From Phorcus lineatus (Eukaryota > Mollusca > Gastropoda > Trochida > Trochidae), in NCBI GenBank assembly GCA_921293015.1, contig OV121084.1, positions 50,131,864-50,195,863 on the forward strand: a stretch of DNA of 64,000 bases, given 5' to 3'. The position numbers and the translations under genes were made by a program. The notes under the pieces are model-generated. The model saw nothing but the letters and a program-made list of their open reading frames with translations. It was not told the origin of the DNA and made no database searches. Below are positions 40,545 through 52,800 of the stretch, piece by piece (the stretch's first letter is position 1; the number at the start of each line of letters is the position of its first letter).

Positions 40545-40830
40545 GGTGGTTTGCTTTAGAGACCCGGAGAGCTATGCCAGCCGGAGCGTACATGCTCCTG
40601 GCAGGGGCACCCACGGTGGACAGGTCGAAAGGTAGAAGTCAGACCAAATTGAGTCCTTCCAAAACCTGATTTCTCTCTCTCACTATGCCTTTCTTTCCGT
40701 CTTTCCCTTATCCTATCGATCCCTTTCTCCCTAATCTGTCCACTCTCTTTTGGATGCTTGTCATTCACGTGTTTAATAACTGAAATATTGTTCAAAACAG
40801 GTTAAACCAGAACTCACTCACTCACTCATG
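40545..40830 (+). mobile_element. LINE-like 3' end fragment
   Basis: Begins near gacccggagagctatgccag, includes gtacatgctcctggcagggg and ends in the same cactatgcctttctttccgt … ACTC tail as 24690-24850. The open frame across it is short and uninformative, so this is likely 3' untranslated sequence of a retroelement. Confidence 0.55.
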
Positions 40831-42419
40831 AAAGTCATTTATTTAAATTTTATCAACATTTCATCAAATTATTTTATCAATCAGAGACATTTTTTCTTAA
40901 AATCACTTTTCTTTTCAAATAATTTTTTTTTACGGATTTCCATTTTTCTAAGTCACTTTATTGTTAAAATCAAAATATAAACTATCAAAACATATCCCAA
41001 CTAAGCTTTATCTACAGTTAGCACTGGGGCCTTAATGCTCTTCCTTCCTTGTAACTCCTTAATAGTGCTTTATCCACATTTAGGACAGAAAAAGATATTG
41101 AAATGAGATAGCTGGTTCATGTTTTGATTTTTATAATATTTTAACTTTGACTGGGATACAACAGAAAACTACAGTATCAGCAACATTAAAAATATTAAAA
41201 AATCTTTTTCGCATGTATGTATTTCTGATTCTCTGTTTCCCAGTTGACTTTTTGTGTGACTAGTTATCAGTTATTTTATTTAATGATAATTAGAGAGGTT
41301 GAACGTTTTATTTTGAATTTCATCTCATATACGACCTACTTGACAACTACTCAACAATATGTGAAACTTCGCCTCCATTGATAAAGAAGGAAGATAACGA
41401 TAAATTAGTATTCATTCTCACGTATCTCAAAATAGTATTAATTTTATCACACCAATTTCTAAGAAAGTCGATGAAAGATAAATTTCTCCATTTTGATTTG
41501 AATACGTTGAGTATAGTGACATTTCTTAGATACAACGCTGTCTTTTCAAGCATTACACAACATACATTTGTGAGTTTGAATTATTGAGTTTGGTATTGAT
41601 ATTATTTTTTAACATGTAAATTGTTTGTGTAATTTCCGCACATAAACATTTGAAACATGAATTATCATAAATTTGCATTTTGAAAGGATTATGAAAATTG
41701 ATGCAAGTCGAGTAAGAAGATTTGAACTTATCAAAGACAATAGATTTTATACAAAACTCTCGATATCAGAAAAAGAGATTTTCTTGCATAAATGAAATTT
41801 CAAAACAAGACAACCCGTATGAAATAATGTTTTATAATGATGTCATTAGATCTTAAAGCAAACATAGAGCGACTGGTCGCCGTTAGTAGAATCAGTGACG
41901 CCGATTAGTAATGAACAGATAATAATGGCTTGTGTGAAGTTAAGGAAACTCAAACATACAGGTTGCATTTCAATTTACACGGAAAGAAGAGTAGTAACAA
42001 TAATAATTGCACTTATACCGCGCATCCATCACAATAGACTGTATGCCCGGTGCGCAGTAACATGGCAATATTTAGTGTAGCAAAAATTTGTTTACCCTAA
42101 ATGCCTTTGGTATTGTCTTTTCATGAAGGTAGGTATTTCGCCTTGGTTAACAGATTTTATCGGTAGACAAATCAACAATTATGTCAAGCTCTGTCAAGAA
42201 CTTTAAGCACATGTAACCTTTTACAACACAATCAGTATTAATTGAGAACAGAAAGCTGCGATACCGTTCCGACGGGAAGACGTGCGTTGATTTTGTAACT
42301 GCACACTTGACAGAGCTATGAATAAACTCATTTAGGAATACCATTTCAAATTTTTCAATTACTTTATTGTTTCGTAACATCACGTATGATATAACATACG
42401 ACATATGGTTGATAAATAT
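40831..42419. other. No gene recognised
   Basis: Short frames on both strands only. About 41050-41130 weakly resembles 40190-40260 (a gatagctggttcat-like phrase). Confidence 0.35.
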
Positions 42420-42599
42420 TTGCACAAAAATGCAACGTTTCGGTGTCGATACCAACACCGTTATCAAGCAAGTTAAAAGATCACTTTCTTGAAAACGATG
42501 TTACTATCTACATCACTTTCTTGATAACGGTGTTACTATCTACATCACTTGCTTGATAACGGTCTTAGTATCTACACAGAAACGTTGTATTTCGTGCAA
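42420..42599. repeat. 180-bp inverted-repeat element with internal 33-bp triplication
   Basis: The outer ends TTGCAC…CAACGTTTC and GAAACGTTG…GTGCAA are inverted, with arms of about 50 bp sharing CCGTTATCAAGCAAGT. Inside lie three ~33-bp direct copies of a sequence containing cttgataacggtgtta (42482-42579). No target duplication is obvious. Confidence 0.7.
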
Positions 42600-42671
42600 T
42601 AAAGAAGCTGACTATCCATAAGAACGTATTCTTCTTCAATGTACCTAGGGACGGCCAAATGAATTTGCAAC

Positions 42672-42920
42672 ATGTCAACGGTTAAAATTCTATTAGAGTC
42701 TGGTGCTCAAGTGGACGTGATAATTCTTATCGTCCAACACGAGAGCAAATCACGACAACGACTACAAGACAAGCCAGTTGTGTTAGCATGTAATCCCAGT
42801 ATAAGGTTGTACATAAGCCTACTACGCTTGTACATCTGGGTGGATCAAGCGGGTTGTGTCGGGTACACAGGAGTTTCTTTCTTATCTATCTCCGGATTAA
42901 CTTGTACTTGTTGCCACTGA
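42672..42920 (+). pseudogene. Possible ankyrin-repeat fragment
   Basis: The frame begins MSTVKILLESGAQVDV, which fits the second helix and turn of an ankyrin repeat (VKLLLESGADVN pattern). Upstream is interrupted by stops, and the continuation fits better in another frame. It is too short to assign; a chance match is possible. Confidence 0.25.
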
Positions 42921-43780
42921 AGCATTCACTATAGTTTGGGAGCCCCATGCAAGACGTTGGTTTGCCGTAGGCACCAGCCCGCAAGTAACTCTGGCTGGCA
43001 TAACTAAATCAACAGTGTGAACAATCTGCTGCCCCAAGGTAGTGTCGTGCCGCCTTCTAAGTTTTGTATGGAAGAGATTGGTTACACACCGTGTTGTTGA
43101 ATCGTGTATACATCCCCTTAAAGTAAATGTATATGCTTATGCTCGCACAATATGGTCATGTTCTTATAGCGTCTCAATTTCATTCTTTTGACGGTGCCAC
43201 TTTGCAAATCTATTTTAAGGAGAGCTGAATATGAACCTCAAGCTTAAAGACTTGTCGGTGGACTGGAGAAGCCGTCAGGTCCCGAAGGTACTGATGTAAG
43301 GTCGTTTTAAGAACATGGGGTACACATTCAGTTCATGTAACTTCTCGCAGGGTCCATGTTAGGACGCGAGAGTAGAAATTTGACTAAGGTTTTCCAAATT
43401 AAAAGTGGATCAATTTTCAGTGGCATAATCCTCCTTGATAATGAAAATGTGCCGAAAGACTAGGTGCTGTGTGTACATATAGTGATAGATGCGAGTGTGT
43501 CACGTCGGGAAACTAGGCCTGACGCTCAAGTATGTTTGTGATTAATAGGAGAAACTAGACTCCCCTGGTAGAACTGTAGTAAGGTTGCAATAAGCAAGAA
43601 AAGGTAAATTCACCTTGCACTAATGAAATATATCCCTAAATAATGGCAGAAACAGGGAGAGTTTACGCTTGTAGTCCATATGTTATGAATAAAACACGAG
43701 ACAGGGGTTAAGTTTGAGGTTATAAAACCCGAGGAAAGTAATTTAAGCGGAAAGTAAGACCGAAAATGTAGAAACTGTGT
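42921..43780. other. No gene recognised
   Basis: Unique sequence up to the first degenerate satellite monomers, which begin at about 43785. Confidence 0.4.
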
Positions 43781-43784
43781 ATAA

Positions 43785-46690
43785 TACTGACGTATGTTTG
43801 TAGCAAATATGGGAAACGGTACTTCAATAGCAGTTTACAAACACTATTGAAATCTGTAGACGTATACATGCGGTGATTAATCAGTGTTATGTTGACGTAT
43901 GCCTGCATTAAGTTAGAGCTTTAGAGCCTCTATAGAAGTATACACTCAGCATTCGAGTAGTTTGTAACGTATGCCTGTATCAACTAAAACGTCATTGAGC
44001 CTTTAGAAGTATACAAGAAGTGTTTAATTAGTGTGTGACATTGACGTATGCCTGTATTGAGGAAGAGCTCCAGGACGTCTGTAGAAGTATACAAGCAGCG
44101 TTTTATCAGTGTGTGTTGTTGACGTATGCCTGTATTGAAGAAGAGCTCCAGGTCGTCTGTAGAAGTATACAATCATCGTTTTATCAGTGTGTGTTGTTGA
44201 CGTATGCCTGTATTGAGGAAGAGCTCGAGGTCGTCTGTAGAAGTATACAATCATCGTTTTATCAGTGTGTGTTGTTGACGTATGCCTGTATTGAGGAAGA
44301 GCTCCAGGTCGTCTGTAGAAGTATACAATCATCGTTTTATCAGTGTGTGTTGTTGACGTATGCCTGTATTGAGGAAGAGCTCGAGGACGTCTGTAGAAGT
44401 ATACAATCAGCGTTTTATCAGTGTGTGTTGTTGACGTATGCCTGTATTGAAGAAGAGCTCCAGGACGTCTGTAGAAGTATACAATCAGCGTTTTATCAGT
44501 GTGTGTTGTTGACGTATGCCTGTATTGAGGAAGAGCTCGAGGACGTCTGTAGAAGTATACAAGCAGGGTTTTATCAGTGTGTGTTGTTGACGTATGCCTG
44601 TATTGAGGAAGAGCTCCAGGTCGTCTGTAGAAGTATACAAGCAGGGTTTTATCAGTGTGTGTTGTTGACGTATGCTTGTATTGAGTAAGAGCTCCAGGAC
44701 GTCTGTAGAAGTATACAATCAGCGTTTTATCAGTGTGTGTTGTTGACGTATGCCTGTATTGAGGAAGAGCTCGAGGACGTCTGTAGAAGTATACAAGCAG
44801 GGTTTTATCAGTGTGTGTTGTTGACGTATGCCTGTATTGAAGAAGAGCTCCAGGTCGTCTGTAGAAGTATACAATCAGCGTTTTATCAGTGTGTGTTGTT
44901 GACGTATGCCTGTATTGAAGAAGAGCTCCAGGACGTCTGTAGAAGTATACAATCAGCGTTTTATCAGTGTGTGTTGTTGACGTATGCCTGTATTGAAGAA
45001 GAGCTCCAGGACGTCTGTAGAAGAATACAATCAGCGTTTTATCAGTGTGTGTTGTTGACGTATGCCTGTATTGAAGAAGAGCTCCAGGTCGTCTGTAGAA
45101 GTATACAATCATCGTTTTATCAGTGTGTGTTGTTGACGTATGCCTGTATTGAGGAAGAGCTCGAGGTCGTCTGTAGAAGTATACAATCATCGTTTTATCA
45201 GTGTGTGTTGTTGACGTATGCCTGTATTGAGGAAGAGCTCCAGGTCGTCTGTAGAAGTATACAATCATCGTTTTATCAGTGTGTGTTGTTGACGTATGCC
45301 TGTATTGAGGAAGAGCTCGAGGACGTCTGTAGAAGTATACAATCAGCGTTTTATCAGTGTGTGTTGTTGACGTATGCCTGTATTGAAGAAGAGCTCCAGG
45401 ACGTCTGTAGAAGTATACAATCAGCGTTTTATCAGTGTGTGTTGTTGACGTATGCCTGTATTGAGGAAGAGCTCGAGGACGTCTGTAGAAGTATACAAGC
45501 AGGGTTTTATCAGTGTGTGTTGTTGACGTATGCCTGTATTGAGGAAGAGCTCCAGGTCGTCTGTAGAAGTATACAATCAGCGTTTTATCAGTGTGTGTTG
45601 TTGACGTATGCTTGTATTGAGTAAGAGCTCCAGGACGTCTGTAGAAGTATACAATCAGCGTTTTATCAGTGTGTGTTGTTGACGTATGCCTGTATTGAGG
45701 AAGAGCTCGAGGACGTCTGTAGAAGTATACAAGCAGGGTTTTATCAGTGTGTGTTGTTGACGTATGCCTGTATTGAAGAAGAGCTCTAGGACGTCTGTAG
45801 AGGTATACAATCAGCGTTTTATCAGTGTGTGTTGTTGACGTATGCCTGTATTGAAGAAGAGCTCCAGGTCGTCTGTAGAAGAATACAATCAGCGTTTTAT
45901 CAGTGTGTGTTGTTGACGTATGCCTGTATTGAAGAAGAGCTCCAGGTCGTCTGTAGAAGTATACAATCAGCGTTTTATCAGTGTGTGTTGTTGACGTATG
46001 CCTGTATTGAAGAAGAGCTCCAGGACGTCTGTAGAAGTATACAAGCAGGGTTTTATCAGTGTGTGTTGTTGACGTATGCCTGTATTGAAGAAGAGCTCCA
46101 GGACGTCTGTAGAAGTATACAATCAGCGTTTTATCAGTGTGTGTTGTTGACGTATGCCTGTATTGAAGAAGAGCTCCAGGACGTCTGTAGAAGTATACAA
46201 GCAGGGTTTTATCAGTGTGTGTTGTTGACGTATGCCTGTATTGAGGAAGAGCTCCAGGTCGTCTGTAGAAGTATACAAGCAGCGTTTTATCAGTGTGTGT
46301 TGTTGACGTATGCCTGTATTGAAGAAGAGCTCCAGGACGTCTGTAGAAGTATACAATCAGCGTTTTATCAGTGTGTGACGTTGACGTATGCCTGTATTGA
46401 AGAAGAGCTCCAGGTCGTCTGTAGAAGTATACAATCAGCGTTTTATCAGTGTGTGTTGTTGACGTATGCCTGTATTGAAGAAGAGCTCGAGGACGTCTGT
46501 AGAAGTATACAATCAGCGTTTTATCAGTGTGTGTTGTTGACGTATGCCTGTATTGAGTAAGAGCTCCAGGTCGTCTGTAGAAGTATACAAGCAGCGTTTA
46601 ATCCGTGTGTTTAATATGGCTGTATTAACTAAGAGCTCAAGGACGTCTGTAGAAGTATACAAGCAGTGTTTAATGAGTGTGTTGCGACTT
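43785..46690. repeat. 78-bp satellite/minisatellite array, 33 indel-free monomers plus decayed edges
   Basis: From 44043 to 46616 the motif gacgtatgcctgtattga recurs exactly every 78 bp: monomer 1 starts at 44043, monomer 2 at 44121, monomer 14 at 45057 and monomer 33 at 46539, with no insertion or deletion. Monomers differ at a few fixed positions only: gaggaa/gaagaa, ctccag/ctcgag, gacgtc/gtcgtc, and the triplets after tacaa. Degenerate monomers with indels flank both ends (43785-44042 and 46617-46690). Because 78 is a multiple of 3, frames stay open on both strands (26-residue repeats LTYACIEEELQDVCRSIQSA… and the antisense one). The variable sites are mostly non-synonymous, so I regard the array as non-coding. 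Confidence 0.95.
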
Positions 46691-48810
46691 GTGTGTAAGG
46701 TTTTGTTGTTCAAGTGATAGTTTCTCAGCATACAACACTGTTCTGTAGTCAGGCGATGGATCAATGTCAATGTTTTTACAGAAAAATCATACCGACGAAC
46801 CATATGAAGTTGGCTAGCGGCTTTTTTAAACTGTAAACTTTGTTTAAATGTCTCAATCAATTGTTTAAATCGTAAATGATTTTAGTTGGTGCTTAACGTT
46901 AATACCGTCCGAATTCCACTGAATAGACGCTAACCATCCAAACGTCCTTCGAAAACACGAAAAATCAAAGGCTACTCAAAATAACAAACAATAAAATAAG
47001 TATTTATAATTTATTTAGATTTCAACAAAAACATCAGTGTGCCCCTTAAACATGATGGTTTCCCTTTTATCTGTGTTGCTAGGCAACTAGAATCAGCACC
47101 TGCTAACCGTGAACTAAAAGGTGCTACGAAAGTAGCTCATTCTATGTGGGCTTCTACAGACATTTTGAAATTTGATCACAAAATAATGAAAGCATCAATG
47201 ATACAGATATTCTGATTTACAATCTAATCAAAATCTAGATGTGATTTTACATGCTTCACATATTTCATATATGGAACATTCCGCAGGTTGATGTTAAGAA
47301 TAGTAATAAATCAAATATTAAAATCATCGAGGACGTCATCAACCAACGCAAAAACTATCTGTAAAAAGAAAATCTGCAATCTACAGCAAGACATGTTGCT
47401 TAGAGAACTTATTCTACGGCACAGACGTTTTACTTCAGTTATATCGTAATATTCTCTTTATTTTGTTGCATTCTTCAATAGCAAGCATATTCAATAGATA
47501 TTGTTGGGATTCTTCTGTGGTTTGTCTTATGAAAATTATGCCTTTGCTCACGACATGGTTGGCAATACATGATTTTGTTTTGCCAATAAGAAGTCATATC
47601 CTTGTTTAAATTCTTACTGAAATATTATATTCGATATCAGTTTTTACAAGCTACCAAAGACTCATCTTGTGTTATCTACACTCATTGCTCAGTGACCCAT
47701 TCCAGACGTCTAGCAGTGGGAATTTCCTTAGATGGGATGCATGAAGGGACAGAACACAAAATCTACGTTTTGATTAGATTGATTCAATTGTGGATTATCA
47801 TTTAGTTATGAAGTGACGACAGATATAGTATCACGTATAGATAGATATTTATCGAATATCACGCATTACTGAGATGAAGCAATACACAAAGGCGCAGTTA
47901 ATAGTCAGATAATTGAACCTAATAACTTTACAAACTAATTTGAGTTTATCTATTTTCATTGTTACCATAAAAATGTAAGAAACCATATGACGAAGACAAC
48001 CTACATCTTTGAATGATTTGATAAACTCACAACTCCTTTCGCAATTACCAGAAAAACTGAGATGCGATTATTCTAAAATATGTATATTCATAGGTTTAAA
48101 ATAATTAACAAACGTTACCCATTTTCATAAAAAGGATAACAATTATGGTACATAATAACAATCACAGATATCTCACGTGTTATTGCCGTTTCGACAGTTA
48201 CTTAAACATTCTCGCATACTCCATAAAAGTTCACATTTAGTCATACACATTTCTCTTTAACTAAAATAATCTTATCCGACTTATAACTTTTTGTCAATAT
48301 GCAGTTTACACAAAAGCTTAACAGTGGTATGCCATGCTTCGCTTTGGCTTGATATTGACAGCATTCATACTTGGTTCGGCAAGTTAGTAGTTTTCGGCGC
48401 TATTCTACATTTCTAAATTCTATTCGCCCGGCTGTTTATGCCGAGAGGGTCGTTTTAAAATCTTATTCCACCAAGGGACCGTGATGGATCTTAATGAAGG
48501 GACAATGGTATAAAAATGTATGACGACATTCAAAATGGTATATAACGTGTCGTTAAACAGATAAGAGTGGTATTTTACATATCCTAAGGCACCCACAGTT
48601 TGATATTAAATGTCTTTGGACAAGTACAATATCATATGACATATCGTAAGGCAGTCTTGATGGCATAGCATATTTTAAGCAGTCACAGATGTAAATAACA
48701 CTATCTACATTGTCACAACGATTGCCACAGCAGTTTCATAATCCACACACATGAAATGTCCTCTTGATTGCAAACGTCGTCATCAGATTGATGCATATGA
48801 AGAATCGAAG

Positions 48811-48983
48811 AAGATGGCGGCCCTATATCAGGATTAAGACTTTCCAAAAGAATTCAGTTCTTTGTTTCCTTTTAAAGCCATCCACCAATACTAATTAACT
48901 CACACGGTATTGCCAGTGGTTGCAAGTTGCAAGCACCAAGTGTCATCTACTGCACATGCGCACCGACCGCTCAGACCGGAAGT
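48811..48983. promoter_or_regulatory. Promoter-like motif cluster (YY1, NRF1-like, ETS)
   Basis: AAGATGGCGGC at 48811 matches the YY1 start-site motif. TGCACATGCGCA at 48951 is one base from the NRF1 palindrome. ACCGGAAGT at 48975 is an ETS site. Such trios mark TATA-less promoters in animals. No matching gene start was found on either strand. Confidence 0.35.
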
Positions 48984-49289
48984 AAGTGGGAAGTCTCCGG
49001 GCAAGCCCTCATGTCAACTGATTAACTGAAAAGAGAGGGCCAGAGAATAAGTAACTTAGCCTTTATATAGCAACCTTAATAAATATCCTATCAACGGCAT
49101 GGCATAAAATTTAGAAGCAAATAAATCGAAAGAATATTTCTTATCAACAGAAGGGGTAATCTGAGGCCAGAATAATTTTGTTGGCTTGCCCGGAGAGTAA
49201 ACTACAATGACATAAGACAACATATTTCGATGTTACTTAGCATTTGATAGACAAGAGGAAACGGTGCCTGACGAGCGACAATCACTGGT

Positions 49290-49304
49290 CCGGAAGTGAC
49301 GTCA
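49290..49304 (+). promoter_or_regulatory. ETS-CRE composite site
   Basis: CCGGAAGTGACGTCA joins an ETS core to a CRE in the spacing common in housekeeping promoters. It lies about 500 bp past the stop of the SMOC-like gene. Confidence 0.35.
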
Positions 49305-49744
49305 TTGACCACAGCATGGTTACCGCCCGCCAGTCTGTAGTGACACAAACTCTGAGAAGTGTCTAACATATGATAAGAATTATGAACGAAATAAATAGAT
49401 GGACATGTCGTTACAAAACAAAAATAGACATCGAACACGTAACATGAAAAAAGTACAAACATGAAACATATATACAAGTTGATAAATTAAAAACATCGTA
49501 TGTTTACATACATGCCATGGGCTGGCTCATACGACTAGCAAACGGCAATACAATAACAAATACAACCCAAGTATTAAAGACAGGCCCTAAGGCGTAATAA
49601 CAACCCGAGCCTTTCCTCTTGCATGGTGAAGACAGTCCTAGAACTCGTACGATGAATATCACTTGTGAAAACCCTATGTCACTGGTATCCGACAACATTG
49701 TTCACAACCGCAGATTTTGGCCATTTTGAAGTGCAACTGTCCCT

Positions 49745-49750
49745 TTTATT
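49745..49750 (-). terminator. Poly(A) signal of the SMOC-like gene
   Basis: AATAAA on the minus strand lies about 56 bases after the stop codon at 49806-49808. This supports ending the last exon there. Confidence 0.6.
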
Positions 49751-49805
49751 ATCCAATCACTTTCACATATTATCCTAATCTCTCACATTTAACTGTATCC
49801 GTGTA

Positions 49806-52800
49806 TCATTCCTGAAGATACTTACTAAAAGGATTTTTCTTTCCCCGGCGGTTATTGTTTGGCAGTAAGTTGTAGTTATCTGGAATGAAAAGAGCGAAAC
49901 CGATTATATACTTTATTTTACTAACGTCATTTCTTTAGGTCCATGCTAAAAATGAAACTTCTAAAATCTATTTCGAAACGAACGATGAGTAGGAGTTAGT
50001 TGATCAATATTGAACGATAGAACTCATTGAAGTCAACATCCTCCGACGTCTTTACTGTATATCGACGGGTTGAGGCTTTTGTTCTTCGCTTTTATGGGCA
50101 AAGAAAGATTAGAATTCCTTGACTTCAAACTATAATGCATGTTTGTCGATTCACTGCGCATCATTAAAAAAATCCCATATTGTCAAGTCCATTTCATCTA
50201 AAATATTAAAAGTCACAAGCAAATGTCCTTGAGGTCTACAGCATAAAAGCAGTAGATACAATTTATAATCTTATTTTGTAGGATGGTAAACGTCTTAACT
50301 CTTATGTTTCAAGAACCCCTGTGGCATATGATATTGGATGGGGATACTGGCAAAGAACCAAGAGATCGGGATAAAATAAAAGTTCATTACCCTTACGATT
50401 AAGACCGAGACAGTCTATCCATTCCTCGGATGTTACTTTCTGGTTTCCATCCTTGTCACAATAACGCAGGAAATTTCGCCGACATTTTCGTGGGTACTTT
50501 TTATTCTTTAAATTGGTTTTTCTCAATTTCTTCCACTCTTTCCTCTCCAATATCTAAAAGAGAAGGTAAATCAGTGTAGGACCACAACTTAAAAATTATA
50601 TTTCAATCATAAGTCAAAATATGGCATTCTAAAAATTGGTAATTCAACACATTTATCAGCGTGTTTAGCTGAAGAGATCACGGCTTGTCAGGTCTGACGC
50701 TCTATCAGAAGAACTGTTCGTCTGCTGTCGAGGCATTAACACCTCAAAACTATCAAAAGAGATGTTTCAAGCGCCACCTGCGGACATCTGTATATGATAT
50801 GAAGTGAGAATAGAGATAACGTTTAAGGAAACTGCGGGGAAGCTGAGAAAAGATAAGGGGGAAAGATGCTTCCCTGCCGCACCCCACGTGCAAAGTGACA
50901 GGTGTCGTCTGTGAAGAAACTCTTTTGGTGTTGAGGTAAGACAAGGGCAGGGAGCAGGTGTGTTGGGGGGTCTGCCTCCTCTCAAACTTGTCTAATGGCT
51001 AAACTACAGGAAGACGTATTGATAATGTCTATCATCCCTTCTGGTTCTTAGCTATTCTTGAAAGTAGTACATAGAACATTAAAACAAACTTTCGCCGATA
51101 ATTTCTTTCTTCTGTGATAACGTATGCAAAATCAGTTTCTGTACTGAGTGAGAATCCACATGCGATGATATGTCTGTCAAAGAGTCAAGATTATTGCCGG
51201 TTTCTTGTGAGGGGGAAACATCCGTGAAAACTGGTATTCCGATATTGCTGATTCGGAGCAAACATGTTTGTTTTTTCGTCTTAGAATAAGAGTTCAAGAA
51301 ACCTTTAATTGCGTATTCCTAGACGAACCGAATGGGTTTCCTTTAGAGAAGGGCTATCGGTCCGAAGTTTTGTGAAATTTTCTCCTTTAAAATTCAATCT
51401 AGATGAACAATACGTACGCCATTCTTATTTGCATCCAGTGTTGCAAGTTTCCATGTCGCCACGGTCTCTCTCAGGCTGTCTTTCCTGAAATTGAAAGTGG
51501 TGGGGTTTCGGTTATTTTTTTTATCTAAGGGTTTCAAGTATCTTTACCTGAAATTTGCGAATTATGGAATTATACTTACAGTCATAGGTGGCAATGCACA
51601 ATATTTACATATACATGTACAAACTCTTAATTTCATTGACTATTTAAAAAAATTATTAGTAGAGTCTTTCAAATTCAGAACGACTGGTGATCGATATTTA
51701 TTCTAAAAAAGTTTCAAAGATACATATTAAAATTAAGGGATATCAGAAGGAAGAAGAAAAGTCGGTTTAATCCCCACCGTTTGTCATCAATCGATCCTAT
51801 CATTTCGAAACAAAAGCAAAGATATTCCTCAAAGTTAACGTAGAGATTTTGGGAAATCGATCAATGCTATAACACACGTAAAATGAAAATTTCTTGGGCT
51901 CTTATTAGTGTGCAACGTTACTTAGCGACCACAGACGAAAAAGTGTTTTTTTAAATAGAGAGAGTGATAGGGAATATATATTTTCTTTGAAAATATATGT
52001 TTTAACAGATATGTATTTTCGTGTATGTCGGGTTAATAAATTTCAAGATGGATAAAAAGATTTGTTTCAACCTTGTAACCAAAACATGCACAAAGGACAA
52101 TAGAAGTATCGCACCATTGCCCAAGAAAATATTCAAATGCAAAATACAAAAGTCAACCTGATGTTGGATGTGATGTTAGAACCTGCAGCCTTCCATTCCT
52201 CCGTCAGGTCAGTCATCAGGTCAACCAGGAAGCGGCGCTTCTGACTGAAGGGGCAACCTGGAAAACACTCTCTCTCAGATAGCACCAATGACAACTACAT
52301 AACCAAATAACATTATCAATTGAGTCAGATTAGTTTTACTTACCGTTCCGTTAGTCTAATTTATTGTATAATCAGTTAAAAAATTGACGGTATCAACACC
52401 AATGTAAATGTTTCCATATTGATTCTAAGTCGTATTGCATTATAACGAAGCGGGATAACCTTTAGCAGCTAAAATGATGGTACCAACTGAATAACGAAGA
52501 AGGAGAAATGGACCGTTCGTAACCACCTGGGAAGCTAAAATATTATGGAGAATGTTGAAGAACTTTGATACTACCAATATAAGAACTGAACACATCAAGT
52601 AATGTTTCTTAAATGTTCTAACGCTTGTTATATTATTTAGAAGCGAAACCAAACGTATTCAGATACCAACTAAATGTTATGTGACACTATGCAGCATGAA
52701 AAGCAGCACAGGTGACACCAAGTCTTTCTATATTGTTTACTAGGCAAGTTATAGAGGTAAAAAGAGAGACAGTTCGCAATCAGAGTCCAGCAATAGCAAC

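Larger units (their letters stand above)
46691..49744. other. Region between satellite and SMOC-like gene
   Basis: No exon can be supported. It contains two motif clusters listed separately (48811-48983 and 49290-49304). The flanking sequence is AT-rich. Confidence 0.4.

Noticed and set aside
44024-45268. A 414-codon minus-strand open frame of 26-residue repeats
   Set aside because: It is a by-product of the 78-bp satellite having a length divisible by three. The sense strand is equally open and the variable sites are mostly residue-changing.
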